Shown: one piece after another, positions 26,430-34,849 of the stretch
Layout: the number at the start of each line of letters is the position of its first letter
Position numbering within the stretch: the stretch's first letter is position 1
Origin: Sporosarcina sp. P32b
Lineage (GTDB): Bacteria; Bacillota; Bacilli; Bacillales_A; Planococcaceae
Assembly (NCBI RefSeq): GCF_002743335.1
Contig: NZ_PDZB01000015.1
Location: forward strand, 22,536 to 86,535
Reading direction: 5' to 3'
DNA length: 64,000 bases
Notes under the pieces: model-generated
What the model saw: only the letters and a program-made list of their open reading frames with translations
Told to the model about the DNA's origin: nothing
The model's database searches: none
Translations under genes and position numbers: made by a program

Positions 26430-28814
26430 TCAGTTACGTAACGGCTTACCCTTGACCAGCATATGCTGCATACGCTGCTGTGATTTCGGTTCTGCCACTA
26501 AACTCAAAAATGCTTCGCGTTCTAAATCCAGTAAGTACTGCTCATCAACACGTGTACCATACGGGATCTTCCCGCCTGACAGTACGTATGCGAGTTTCTT
26601 CGCAATCTTCAAATCATGTTCACTAATGAATCCAGAACTGAACATTCCTTCTGCTGCAAGTAATAATGTCGCATAGCCTGAATCGCCTGTTACAGGAACT
26701 TTCGCTCTCTTTGGCGCTACATAGCCAGCTTCATATAATGACAAAGCAGCTTGCTTCGCATCATAGATCAGATGATCCGGATTGACACTAATGCCGTCTG
26801 CAAAGTCGAGGAAGTTGTTCTCTCTTGCTTCTTCAGCAGATGTCGACGTTTTCGCCATCGCAATCGATTCAAATACTTTATTTGCAATATGTTGATAATC
26901 AGTAGGTACACCGTTTGGTAAACCTTTTAAGTGCTTCTGATACAAGTTGACGTTACCGCCACCACCTGGAATCAAGCCTACCCCTACTTCAACTAGTCCC
27001 ATATACGTTTCCATAGATGCCTGAATATGTGCAGCTGGAAGACAAACTTCTGCTCCGCCACCTAGTGTCATCTGGAATGGCGCCGCAACAACTGGCTTGC
27101 CACTATATTTGATCTTCAACATTGCGTTTTGGAATGAACGAATGACAAAGTCGAGTTCGAAAATATTATCATCTTGTGCTTCCATTAAAATCATGCCAAG
27201 GTTTGCACCAACACAGAAGTTTTTCCCCTGATTCCCGATCACAAGTCCTTTGAAATTCTGCTCCACTTCATCTACTGCGAAGTTGATCATCTGAATGATG
27301 TCTAAACCGATAGCATTCGATTGTGAATGGAATTCAAGTAAGGCTACACCATCACCAAGGTCAATCAAGCTTGCGCCAGAGTTCTTCTTAATGACACCGT
27401 GCTTTTTCTTATACTGTTTCAAGTTGATGGCTTTCTCATTTACTTGTACAGCTTGATAGTCCGTGCCGTCGAAGTAGTACGTATCGCCATCCTCTTCTTT
27501 ATAGAAAGTTTCATAGCCTTTATCAAGCAATGACTGAACGAGTTCAGGGATTTCCTTGCCTTCTTCTTTCAGCAGATCAACAGACTTCTTCACGCCGATT
27601 GCGTCCCAAATTTCAAACGGTCCTTGTGTCCAGCCGAAGCCCCATTTCATTGCGTTGTCGATCGAAACGATATCGTCTGCAATTTCACCGTGAAGTTGTG
27701 CAGCATATAGCATCGTCGGAGTTAATGTATTCCACAAGATCTCACCTGCACGATCTTTTGCATACAGTAACGTTTTCACTTTGTTAGCTAGTCCTTTTTG
27801 CTGTTTTGCCATCTCTATTGAAGGCGCTTTCATTTTCTGTGTAGGAACATATTCAAATGTCTTCATATCCAATTCCATAATGTCTCGGCCTTTTTTCACG
27901 TAGAAGCCTTGTTTTGCTTTCGCGCCGATCCAGCCATTATCGATCATTTTAGTGACGACATCAGGTAGTTCAAATGTTTTCTGCTCTTCACCCGTTGTCT
28001 GATCGTAGACGTTTTTCGCAACGTGCATATACGTATCTAGTCCCACGACATCTAATGTACGGAATGTTGCGGATGTCGGACGGCCGATTAATGTACCTGT
28101 AATCGAGTCAATTTCTCCGATTGTATAACCGCGTTCTAGCATTTCATGCAATGTCACTTGTAAACCATACGTTCCGATTCGGTTACCGATAAAGTTTGGC
28201 GTATCCTTCGCAATTACGACTCCCTTACCTAAACGATCCTCACCGAACACTGTCATGAATTCTACAACTTCAGGTGATGTGGTTTCTGTAGGAATAATCT
28301 CAAGCAATTTCAAGTATCTTGGAGGATTAAAGAAGTGTGTTCCAAGGAAGTGCTTCTGGAAATCTTCCGAACGTCCTTCTGTCATCGCTTCAATACTGAT
28401 ACCCGATGTATTGGATGAAATGATGGTGCCTGGCTTCCGCACACTTTCAATCTTTTCATATAAGCTCTTTTTAATATCTAAGTTTTCTACAACGACTTCA
28501 ATGATCCAATCTACGTCTTTCAATTGATCCAAATGGTCCTCGAAGTTTCCTGGTGTAAGTAATGATAAACTTTTCTTCGTTGTCAGAGGTGCCGGTTTTT
28601 GTTTTAGTAATTTCTCCAATGCTGTAGCCGCAAACTTATTACGGAACTTTGGATCGTCATACGTTAATCCTTTTGCCTCGTCATCTGCACCTAATTTCGG
28701 TGGTACGATATCTAGTAAAAGTACAGGAATCCCAATATTCGCTAAGTGTGCTGCGATACCAGAACCCATAACTCCAGATCCTAAAACTGCCGCTTTTCTA
28801 ATTTGATAAGTCAC
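26430..28814 (-). CDS. fadN: 3-hydroxyacyl-CoA dehydrogenase / enoyl-CoA hydratase FadN
   Basis: Bifunctional beta-oxidation protein of about 794 residues. The N-terminal NAD-binding domain starts IRKAAVLGSGVMGSGIAAHLA; the dehydrogenase catalytic His lies in LGTHFFNPPRYLKLLE. The C-terminal part (from about residue 490) is the crotonase domain with the oxyanion-hole segments FCVGANLG and TLGGGAEVCLPA. The open frame reaches 28853, but that ATG lies inside the FadR-type palindrome. The GTG at 28814, with AGGGGAGG eight bases upstream, is the likely start. First gene of fadN-fadA-fadE. Confidence 0.94.
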   Translation of the reverse strand: MTYQIRKAAVLGSGVMGSGIAAHLANIGIPVLLLDIVPPKLGADDEAKGLTYDDPKFRNKFAATALEKLLKQKPAPLTTKKSLSLLTPGNFEDHLDQLKDVDWIIEVVVENLDIKKSLYEKIESVRKPGTIISSNTSGISIEAMTEGRSEDFQKHFLGTHFFNPPRYLKLLEIIPTETTSPEVVEFMTVFGEDRLGKGVVIAKDTPNFIGNRIGTYGLQVTLHEMLERGYTIGEIDSITGTLIGRPTSATFRTLDVVGLDTYMHVAKNVYDQTTGEEQKTFELPDVVTKMIDNGWIGAKAKQGFYVKKGRDIMELDMKTFEYVPTQKMKAPSIEMAKQQKGLANKVKTLLYAKDRAGEILWNTLTPTMLYAAQLHGEIADDIVSIDNAMKWGFGWTQGPFEIWDAIGVKKSVDLLKEEGKEIPELVQSLLDKGYETFYKEEDGDTYYFDGTDYQAVQVNEKAINLKQYKKKHGVIKKNSGASLIDLGDGVALLEFHSQSNAIGLDIIQMINFAVDEVEQNFKGLVIGNQGKNFCVGANLGMILMEAQDDNIFELDFVIRSFQNAMLKIKYSGKPVVAAPFQMTLGGGAEVCLPAAHIQASMETYMGLVEVGVGLIPGGGGNVNLYQKHLKGLPNGVPTDYQHIANKVFESIAMAKTSTSAEEARENNFLDFADGISVNPDHLIYDAKQAALSLYEAGYVAPKRAKVPVTGDSGYATLLLAAEGMFSSGFISEHDLKIAKKLAYVLSGGKIPYGTRVDEQYLLDLEREAFLSLVAEPKSQQRMQHMLVKGKPLRN

Positions 28815-28838
28815 GTGCAATCCTCCCCTTATGTTCTT

Positions 28839-28856
28839 TGAATGAACGCTCATTCA
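28839..28856. promoter_or_regulatory. FadR operator upstream of fadN
   Basis: TGAATGAACGCTCATTCA is a TGAATGA-N4-TCATTCA inverted repeat. It matches the operator of the TetR-type repressor FadR (YsiA) that controls beta-oxidation genes in Bacillus and is released by long-chain acyl-CoA. No fadR gene is in the window. Confidence 0.85.
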
Positions 28857-29022
28857 TTTATAGCGTAAAAAAAATACGCGTTGCCTATAATTGTTAGTAT
28901 AAATCATTTGAAACTATTTCGCAATATTTATTTCATATTTAATCAGACTTTTTAAAATAAGCAATTTAATACCAAACATTCTTTATTCATTGTACACTAT
29001 TTACTGAATGGAGGCGATACAA

Positions 29023-29343
29023 GTGAAAGAAATTAAAACGGCAAGTGAGTTTGAAGAAATCATTGCAAGCGACAAACCAGTCCTTGTGAAATTCGAAGCA
29101 GGCTGGTGCCCAGACTGTAAGCGTATGGATATGTTCATCGATCCTATCGTTGAAAAATACGATACATACACATGGTATGATGCGGATCGCGACGTTATTC
29201 CTGAAATTGCTGAGAAGTATGAAGTCATGGGTATTCCAAGCTTGCTAGTCTTCAAAAATGGTGAGAAGCATGCACACTTGCATAGTGCGTTTGCAAAGTC
29301 ACCTGAACAAGTCATGGCGTTTTTGGATGAAGTAAAAATCTAA
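29023..29343 (+). CDS. Thioredoxin-family protein
   Basis: A 106-residue thioredoxin-fold protein with active site WCPDC (residues about 27-31, after KFEAG) and cis-proline motif MGIPSLLVF. It resembles small Bacillus thioredoxin-like proteins of the YdbP type, with an acidic CPDC centre rather than CGPC, so general disulfide reductase activity is not certain. The frame opens at ATG 29008, but that codon overlaps the GGAGG site; the GTG at 29023 lies eight bases after it and is the likely start. It diverges from the fad operon. A terminator follows. Confidence 0.88.
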   Translation: MKEIKTASEFEEIIASDKPVLVKFEAGWCPDCKRMDMFIDPIVEKYDTYTWYDADRDVIPEIAEKYEVMGIPSLLVFKNGEKHAHLHSAFAKSPEQVMAFLDEVKI

Positions 29344-29357
29344 AGATGATATGTAAA

Positions 29358-29394
29358 AATGCTGAGAGCCTATAGGTTCTCAGCATTTGTTTTA
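29358..29394 (+). terminator. Terminator of the thioredoxin-family gene
   Basis: AAATGCTGAGA...TCTCAGCATTT hairpin with loop TATA and a following T-rich tail. Confidence 0.85.
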
Positions 29395-29640
29395 TTGAGC
29401 GGTTATTGGGGTGGATCGAGCGGTTAAGTAGCTTGTATAAGCAGTAGACTGGCTTGATAACTCACTTAACAAGATACAATGAGCGCATAGAGAGGTTCAT
29501 TGAGCGCTTAAGCAGCAAGTATGAGCGGTTCCCCCACTACATAGAGCGTATGATTGGCTGGATAGAGCACTTAACAAGATACATTGAGCGCATAGCCGGG
29601 GTCATTGAGCGTTTGAGCAACAAATATGAGCGCCACACGC
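29394..29640. repeat. Array of twelve 21-bp GAGCG repeats
   Basis: Units start at 29394, 29415, 29437, 29457, 29478, 29499, 29521, 29541, 29562, 29583, 29604 and 29626, spacing 20-22 bp. Most open with AT(T/A)GAGCG; some carry TTAACAAGATAC or TTAAGCAGC in the second half. Because 21 bp is seven codons, the tract is open as a heptad-like peptide (YIERI..), but it has no ribosome site. Same family as 17414-17581. Confidence 0.8.
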
Positions 29641-29688
29641 CGCCACATCCACAAAACAACAACATTTCCCCTATAGGAGGAGTTCTAT

Positions 29689-30204
29689 ATGTCCAAATAC
29701 ATAGAAGTGAAAGGCAAATCGCAATATGACCTCGACATTGAACCACGCTACCGTCCGTCGGCTTGCGGACCTGTTACAGCGTATGTGTTGTTGCGTCATT
29801 TCTTCCCTGCTGAACAAACTCCTTCTATTAATGAGCTGTATAAAACATTGGGTAGTACGAAGATCGGTTTGCCTACTTGGCGCTTTGTTCGTAGGCTGAA
29901 CCAACTGCTCGGCCCACTATGGAATGTGGAAACTTGTACTGCACAGCAGGCTATCGAGCAGATCGATGAAGACCGTCCTGTTGCTGTGAAATTTGATAAA
30001 TGGTTCAAGTTCAAATGGCGTAGTCGTTTTTCATTTGATTATCACTGGGTCGTGATGGTTGGGTATGAATATGTAGACAATCATCTGCATGTACTCGTTC
30101 ATGATCACGGTGGCAGAAATAGCGCGAGCCGTGTACGCTCCATCCCCTATGAGCCAAATAAAAAGATTTTGACGTTTGTTAAGTTCGAACCATTAGAACG
30201 GTGA
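29689..30204 (+). CDS. C39-like cysteine peptidase domain protein
   Basis: A 171-residue cytoplasmic protein that reads as a papain-fold, C39-like peptidase. The putative catalytic Cys is in YRPSACGPVTAYVLLRH (about residue 26), the His in FDYHWVVMVGYEY (about residue 119) and an Asp in VHDHGG (about residue 137), in the order of the C39 family. There is no signal peptide or transporter domain, so it is not a bacteriocin ABC exporter. The substrate is unknown. AGGAGG precedes ATG 29689. Its 3' end overlaps the convergent exonuclease gene by 12 bases. Confidence 0.65.
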   Translation: MSKYIEVKGKSQYDLDIEPRYRPSACGPVTAYVLLRHFFPAEQTPSINELYKTLGSTKIGLPTWRFVRRLNQLLGPLWNVETCTAQQAIEQIDEDRPVAVKFDKWFKFKWRSRFSFDYHWVVMVGYEYVDNHLHVLVHDHGGRNSASRVRSIPYEPNKKILTFVKFEPLER

Positions 30205-31080
30205 AACAGCTAGTCCTTGTTTAGCGATCATGGAATAGCCGAGTTCTTCCATTACTTGGGCCATTTCTGCAGTGAATTCAGGAATGATTAATTCTTCTAA
30301 AGGATCATCCAGTTTGATTTCACAATGAATGGTTGCCAGATCCTTTGAAATCATCAACATCTCTTCTTCCGCATTTAGCTTCTTCTGTACGCCTGCCGTT
30401 AGTTTTTCTCTCGCTTCAAGCACGCCATCGACCGAACCATACTCCTGTATGAGTTTTAATGCGGTCTTCGGTCCAATCCCCTTCACTCCCGGATATCCGT
30501 CGCTTGAATCTCCAGTAAATGCTTTCATATCAATGAATTGCTTCGGCGTAATTCCATACTCTTCTATAAAACGAGCTTCCGTGTATTCATCATACTGCGT
30601 GAAGCCTTTTTTCGTTAGCGCAATTGACACATCCGGCTTCAATAGCTGAAGTAAATCTTTATCCCCCGACACCACTGTTAATTTTGCTTTGTCTTTCCAC
30701 GTTTCCACTAGCGAACCAATTAGATCATCCGCTTCCATGTTCTTAATTCCATAACTCTTCCACCCTAGTGTTTCCGATACTTCACGTGCCATATCGAACT
30801 GCGGAATTAATTCCGGTGCAGGTGCTGGGCGATGCGCTTTATAGTCTGCGAATAATTCATTACGGAATGTTTTCGAACCCATATCCCAGCACACCGCTAA
30901 ATGTGTCGGCTGGAAAATCGAGATAGCACTCATCGTATGTCGCGCGAACCCTTGGACGCCATTCGTCGGTACATCCAATGCGTTGCGGAAAAACTGCCCG
31001 CTATGTGCAGTCGCAAAAAATGAACGGAACAACAACGCCATTCCGTCCACTACTAAAATATGAGGTTTATTTTCATTCAT
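30193..31080 (-). CDS. ypcP: 5'-3' exonuclease (FEN family, YpcP-like)
   Basis: A 295-residue flap-endonuclease-type exonuclease, like the N-terminal nuclease domain of DNA polymerase I as a free protein. Motifs: LVVDGMALLFRSFFAT, NMEADDLIGSLVE and VVSGDKDLLQLL hold the metal-binding acidic residues. The helix-hairpin-helix region FTGDSSDGYPGVKGIGPKTA binds DNA. Probable role: removal of RNA primers and flaps. Monocistronic; it converges on the peptidase gene with a 12-bp overlap of coding ends. Confidence 0.93.
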   Translation of the reverse strand: MNENKPHILVVDGMALLFRSFFATAHSGQFFRNALDVPTNGVQGFARHTMSAISIFQPTHLAVCWDMGSKTFRNELFADYKAHRPAPAPELIPQFDMAREVSETLGWKSYGIKNMEADDLIGSLVETWKDKAKLTVVSGDKDLLQLLKPDVSIALTKKGFTQYDEYTEARFIEEYGITPKQFIDMKAFTGDSSDGYPGVKGIGPKTALKLIQEYGSVDGVLEAREKLTAGVQKKLNAEEEMLMISKDLATIHCEIKLDDPLEELIIPEFTAEMAQVMEELGYSMIAKQGLAVSPF

Positions 31081-31158
31081 TATATTCCACTTCCTTTTTC
31101 TCTAGTTTAGCACAGCTGTCGCACGAAGAGACAGTAAGGTCAAAAATCCAACAGACTG

Positions 31159-31167
31159 CATATGATA
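31159..31167 (+). promoter_or_regulatory. Sigma-K-type -10 box before the tandem paralogues
   Basis: CATATGATA fits the sigma-K -10 consensus CATANNNTA, about 35 bp before the TTG start of the first paralogue. The -35 side (AC) is not convincing. Confidence 0.3.
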
Positions 31168-31194
31168 AAACGAATACAAAAGGAGGCGTACTAG

Positions 31195-31719
31195 TTGAAT
31201 CCACAAGATGAGTTTATGGGGTACCCGCAATACTCAGATCAATATTGGCAAGGTGCTGGTCCACAAGGCTTCTCCACAGCACAATCGTTTTCTCCTTGGT
31301 TTCCAGGTATGCAAGGATCTCAAGGATTCCCAGGTATGCAATGGTTTCCGAGTTTGCCGGGCTTCCCTTCATCACCCGGCTTTCCACAGCAACCTAATTT
31401 CCCTGGACAGCAACCAGGTCGGCCAGGGAATCCAGGGTCACCAAACCAAGGTGGTCAGGCGGCTGCACCTACTTCCCCGCCACCAAATCAAATTCCAAGC
31501 TATCCAGAATTTCAGACGTTTGCGGTAGATCCAGGTGCTATCGCAGGTTGTTTGTATCGCTTTACGTATGTATGGACTTCACGACGAAATGGATTTTGGT
31601 TTTACCCGACATTTGTCGGTCGTCAATCCGTCGCAGGGTTTCAGTGGAATCCACGCAGATTCCGCTGGGAGTATATAGGCATTGATTTACAACGTATTGA
31701 TCAGTTTCGCTGTGTCTGA
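31195..31719 (+). CDS. Hypothetical Pro/Gly/Gln/Phe-rich protein, tandem paralogue 1
   Basis: A 174-residue protein starting at TTG 31195 behind AAAAGGAGG. Residues 1-100 are low complexity, rich in P, G, Q and F (GFP, PGF and PNFPGQQ motifs), similar in texture to collagen-like or spore-coat proteins. From about residue 105 (IPSYPEFQTFAVDPG) to the end it shares a compact domain with the next gene: IAGCLYRFTYVWTSRRNGFW, YPTFVGR, a W-x-P-R-x-x-R-W-E-Y motif and a C-terminal Cys. I do not recognise the domain. No signal peptide. A surface-layer or coat role is a guess from composition and a sigma-K-like box upstream. Confidence 0.75.
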   Translation: MNPQDEFMGYPQYSDQYWQGAGPQGFSTAQSFSPWFPGMQGSQGFPGMQWFPSLPGFPSSPGFPQQPNFPGQQPGRPGNPGSPNQGGQAAAPTSPPPNQIPSYPEFQTFAVDPGAIAGCLYRFTYVWTSRRNGFWFYPTFVGRQSVAGFQWNPRRFRWEYIGIDLQRIDQFRCV

Positions 31720-31746
31720 AATCAGTCAAAATGAAGGAGTGATAGT

Positions 31747-32409
31747 TTGAATCAGCAGGATGAAGGCATGTGGTATCCGCAGCTGCCTGACGGTTATCCA
31801 GGTCAGCAGTATGATGCCCACCATCAACAGAGTCACCCGCAACACGGCCAACAACAGCAAGGGTGGCCAGGTGGAAACTCCCCTGGATATCCACCACCCA
31901 ATCAACAAAATCCGCAATGGCCACCTGGTTATCCCGGTCACCAACAAGGATATCCACCGCAACATCAACCCGGTTATCCAAGTCAACCAAGTTATCCCGG
32001 TTACCCTCAACAACCGAATTATCCAGGGCATTCGGGTTATCCCGGACAGCCTGGCCATCAAGGGTATCCCGGACATCATCAACAGCATGGAAACCACGAT
32101 CATCACCAAGGACACCAACACCATGGACAGCCAGGAAGTCAACCGCAGCAAAGTGCGCCAACTTCCGCTCCTCCAAACCAAATACCGAGCTATCCGGACG
32201 CTCATCTACGCGCTGTTGATCCCGGCGGTATAGCAGGTTGCTTGTATCGTTACACGTATGTATGGACTTCGCGAAACAAAGGGTTCTGGTACTACCCGAC
32301 ATTCGTTGGCAGAACTTCTATAGCTGGCTATCGATGGGATCCACGTCATTATCGCTGGGAATATTATGGATTAGACTTGCAGAAAATTGATTCGTTCAGA
32401 TGTATGTGA
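31747..32409 (+). CDS. Hypothetical Pro/Gly/His/Gln-rich protein, tandem paralogue 2
   Basis: A 220-residue paralogue of the preceding gene, 27 nt downstream and again with a TTG start (AAGGAG site). The N-terminal 145 residues are P, G, Q, Y and H rich with many GYP and PGY repeats and a His-rich patch (QQHGNHDHHQGHQHHGQ) that could bind metal. The C-terminal domain (from IPSYPDAHLRAVDPGGIAGC) is closely similar to paralogue 1, including both Cys residues. The low-complexity parts differ while the C-terminal domains are conserved, so the latter is the functional unit. Confidence 0.75.
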   Translation: MNQQDEGMWYPQLPDGYPGQQYDAHHQQSHPQHGQQQQGWPGGNSPGYPPPNQQNPQWPPGYPGHQQGYPPQHQPGYPSQPSYPGYPQQPNYPGHSGYPGQPGHQGYPGHHQQHGNHDHHQGHQHHGQPGSQPQQSAPTSAPPNQIPSYPDAHLRAVDPGGIAGCLYRYTYVWTSRNKGFWYYPTFVGRTSIAGYRWDPRHYRWEYYGLDLQKIDSFRCM

Positions 32410-32437
32410 AATAAAATACTAATAAACGTAATCGAGC

Positions 32438-32478
32438 TAAGAGAAACCTGACCATTTGTCAGGTTTCTCTTATTTTTA
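32438..32478 (+). terminator. Terminator of the tandem paralogue operon
   Basis: TAAGAGAAACCTGAC / GTCAGGTTTCTCTTA perfect 15-bp stem with loop CATT and a T-rich tail. Confidence 0.92.
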
Positions 32479-32564
32479 ATACATCTCTATTTATACAATA
32501 GTACATTGAACATACAGCCAAAGTGGGCTAGATCACTCTATTGTAAAATGCATACACATAACAA

Positions 32565-32592
32565 AAAAACCTAGTCATAAGACTAGGTTTTT
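32565..32592 (-). terminator. Terminator of the AlkD-like gene
   Basis: AAAAACCTAGTC-ATAA-GACTAGGTTTTT perfect hairpin with a U-run on the minus strand, next to the stop codon of the AlkD-like gene. Confidence 0.88.
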
Positions 32593-32593
32593 G

Positions 32594-33280
32594 TTAACGC
32601 CTTTTCATACTCCGAATCAATTTCTTCATATCTTGCTCCACACGCGTCGACTCTGTGATTTTCTGTAACGCTTTATTATACGTAAACAAATCCAATGAAT
32701 TCTCTCCTGCCAAATAATTCATCGTTTTGTCAGGCAACTTCACGAAGCAAATGGACAAAGCCCAGGCAACCGCCATTTTGACGTAATACCCTTCATGTTG
32801 CACACGATCTAACAAACCGATGACTCTATCAACATAGTCGGGCTCACTATAATAAATGAGCAACATGACAATTCCGAAGCGCAGTTCATACTCTTTCTCA
32901 GAAACTAGATAGGATTGGAGGAAAGACCAAACACGTTCTTTATTTTTCTTGGTCATTTTCAACCCCGAACAGAAGCTATCGCAAACTGACCAGTTATCTA
33001 TTTTCGGCACAAATTCCGCTACGTACGTCAACAGCTCTTCCAAGTCCGCTTTTACATACCCAATAACCAGGCCCTGTAACATCACTTCTTCAAAGTACTC
33101 ATCATTTGCTGTTTGTAAATACGCCCGCCAGTCACCTTTTGCGATCTCCTTTGCGAGTTGACGGAGCTCTGGCATACGTACCCCGAGTATATTATCGACA
33201 TTCGGAATAAGTGCCGATGAGAACTTCTGATAGCCAGGATCTATTCGTTCAACTAATTGTTTTCTAATAGTATTGTGCAT
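32594..33280 (-). CDS. DNA alkylation repair protein, AlkD family
   Basis: A 228-residue all-helical HEAT-like repeat protein of the DNA alkylation repair (AlkD/AlkC) superfamily. Typical segments are GVRMPELRQLAKEIAKGDWRAYL and NWSVCDSFCSGLKMTKKN. The DNWxxCD motif carries the aromatic and acidic residues of AlkD-type glycosylases, and AVAWALSICFVKLPDKTMNYL follows. It probably removes bulky or cationic alkylated bases. It starts 24 nt after the CotZ-like gene on the same strand, so it may be cotranscribed with the coat cluster. Confidence 0.85.
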   Translation of the reverse strand: MHNTIRKQLVERIDPGYQKFSSALIPNVDNILGVRMPELRQLAKEIAKGDWRAYLQTANDEYFEEVMLQGLVIGYVKADLEELLTYVAEFVPKIDNWSVCDSFCSGLKMTKKNKERVWSFLQSYLVSEKEYELRFGIVMLLIYYSEPDYVDRVIGLLDRVQHEGYYVKMAVAWALSICFVKLPDKTMNYLAGENSLDLFTYNKALQKITESTRVEQDMKKLIRSMKRR

Positions 33281-33304
33281 ATTTTATCACCTATAGGTTT
33301 TCAT

Positions 33305-33718
33305 TTATTTTTTCGGTTCAATGATAGGTAGTTTTCTATCAACTAGCTTAGGGGAAAATGGTGTGATTGTACAAAAACAATTGATATTAACTATGATACA
33401 GCTTTTTGTCTTCTTAAGGGAGTATAGTTCTTCGCAAGAGTCTACTGAATTCCCATCCATATCAACTGGCTCTAGTAAGGTTAATGTTGCACAGCATGTA
33501 TCTATATCGAGTTTTTCCAATCTGAAGTACGGCGTCTTTATACATTTATAATGGGCGCTGAACGGTTTTTGTAACTCGCAGTCGTGAAGCGTAAAGGGGA
33601 TCGTATCGTAGAGGGGAAACGAACAGACAAATTGAAATCCATGACCGAATTTAGTCATCAACGCTTGTTCTTCCAATAACTTCATCATCTCCACACACAT
33701 CACACTTGGGTTATTCAT
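33305..33718 (-). CDS. Spore coat protein, CotY/CotZ family
   Basis: A 137-residue Cys-rich protein (8 Cys). The C-terminal half reads as the CotY/CotZ domain: FRLEKLDIDTCCATLTLLEP, then LYSLKKTKSCIIVNINCFCTITPF. The N-terminal part has FGHGFQFVCSFPLYDTIPFTL. CotY and CotZ form the disulfide-linked outer crust in Bacillus subtilis. This protein is shorter at the N-terminus than typical CotZ. It follows a YheC/YheD protein and an ATP-grasp protein on the same strand, which agrees with a coat role. GGAAGG precedes ATG 33718. Confidence 0.75.
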   Translation of the reverse strand: MNNPSVMCVEMMKLLEEQALMTKFGHGFQFVCSFPLYDTIPFTLHDCELQKPFSAHYKCIKTPYFRLEKLDIDTCCATLTLLEPVDMDGNSVDSCEELYSLKKTKSCIIVNINCFCTITPFSPKLVDRKLPIIEPKK

Positions 33719-33823
33719 TTTTTTAACCTTCCTTTCATATATACGTATCTTCTATATATATGATGGGGTTGAGAGATAGGTTAGGTGCGGTCAAGCATTC
33801 ATTGATAGTTATTGGAAAAAACA

Positions 33824-34843
33824 TTAGTTCGTTTTATTCTGATTGGCAATATACACTGCATAAGGAATATGATTCTTTGCTATATCAAATACAAACTCCT
33901 CATTTCCTGGTCTCCAATTCACTTCGAATATCCAGAGCTTATTATTTTCATCGACACCAATATCAATACCGAGTTCATCAAATTTCACGTCGAAAGTACT
34001 TTCGAATTCATTAGTGAAACGTTCAGCAAACTTCTCTAAAGTCTGTCTCATATTCTTCCGTTCATCACCAAATTCTCTTTCTAAAAACGATCGAAACATT
34101 CCCATACTGCCACCACGCGAAAGATTACTAGTCACTCGATCCATCGTTCCTATCCGCGGGAAAATAATCGAAACTACCCATTTCCCCTCCCCGTCTTTCT
34201 GCACATGCAGTCTAAAATCATATGGATTTCCGTCTTTTGTACGGCAAGATATATACGGCTGGACCAAATAGTCTTGCCCATTGATTAAATCTTGAAGATC
34301 GGAAATAAGTTGTTTTCGATTTGTGGTTGTCTTCTCTGTATCGACGATCTTATGGAACTGCTCGCCATCTTGCTCAATGAACCAAATCCCCTTACCCTGA
34401 CTTCCGGATACTGGTTTAATAATTACTTTTGTATATTTTGTCATAGCCTGTAACACATCTTCAGGTTGATCGACCCGTATCGATGGAATCAAATAATCCT
34501 CAAATTCTGGTATTTTACTGATCCTTTTATAAACACTCATTTTATTTCCAACCGAGTGTGAAGTGAAAGGTATCATCTTACTTAATCTATTGTAGACGTC
34601 GATTTCCTCGTCAGTTTTCATCCCATATGCATTATAGATGACGTCCGGAAATAACAAGTCTTTTTGAATCCACTCGCCACGTTCATATACATAGCCTGAA
34701 ATAGTGTTCGTCGTAAAATCAACATCATGTGGTGAAAAATAGTAAAAATTCACTCCTTCCATTTTAGCAACTGCCGCCCAGGCAAAAGCTTTCTTTACTT
34801 TGCTCGGGTGTTTCTTTGAATGCAACATCCCCACTGTTATCAT
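33824..34843 (-). CDS. YheC/YheD-family coat-associated ATP-grasp protein
   Basis: A 339-residue protein of the YheC/YheD family (endospore coat-associated), built on an ATP-grasp fold. The ATP-binding strand is TKVIIKPVSGSQGKGIWFIEQDG; later NPYDFRLHVQKDGEGKWVV and the metal-ligand region KLWIFEVNWRPGNE, with acidic and Asn residues, follow. ATP-grasp enzymes of this kind join a carboxylate to an amine, for example adding amino acids to a peptide; the actual substrate is not known. It starts 6 nt after the second ATP-grasp gene and precedes the CotZ-like gene by 105 nt. Confidence 0.85.
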   Translation of the reverse strand: MITVGMLHSKKHPSKVKKAFAWAAVAKMEGVNFYYFSPHDVDFTTNTISGYVYERGEWIQKDLLFPDVIYNAYGMKTDEEIDVYNRLSKMIPFTSHSVGNKMSVYKRISKIPEFEDYLIPSIRVDQPEDVLQAMTKYTKVIIKPVSGSQGKGIWFIEQDGEQFHKIVDTEKTTTNRKQLISDLQDLINGQDYLVQPYISCRTKDGNPYDFRLHVQKDGEGKWVVSIIFPRIGTMDRVTSNLSRGGSMGMFRSFLEREFGDERKNMRQTLEKFAERFTNEFESTFDVKFDELGIDIGVDENNKLWIFEVNWRPGNEEFVFDIAKNHIPYAVYIANQNKTN

Positions 34844-34849
34844 CTGCGC

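Noticed and set aside
29454..29729. A 91-codon frame with heptad-like IERL/YER repeats
   Set aside because: It coincides with the 21-bp repeat array (21 bp = 7 codons) and runs into the peptidase gene in another frame. It has no ribosome site, so the repeat explains the frame.
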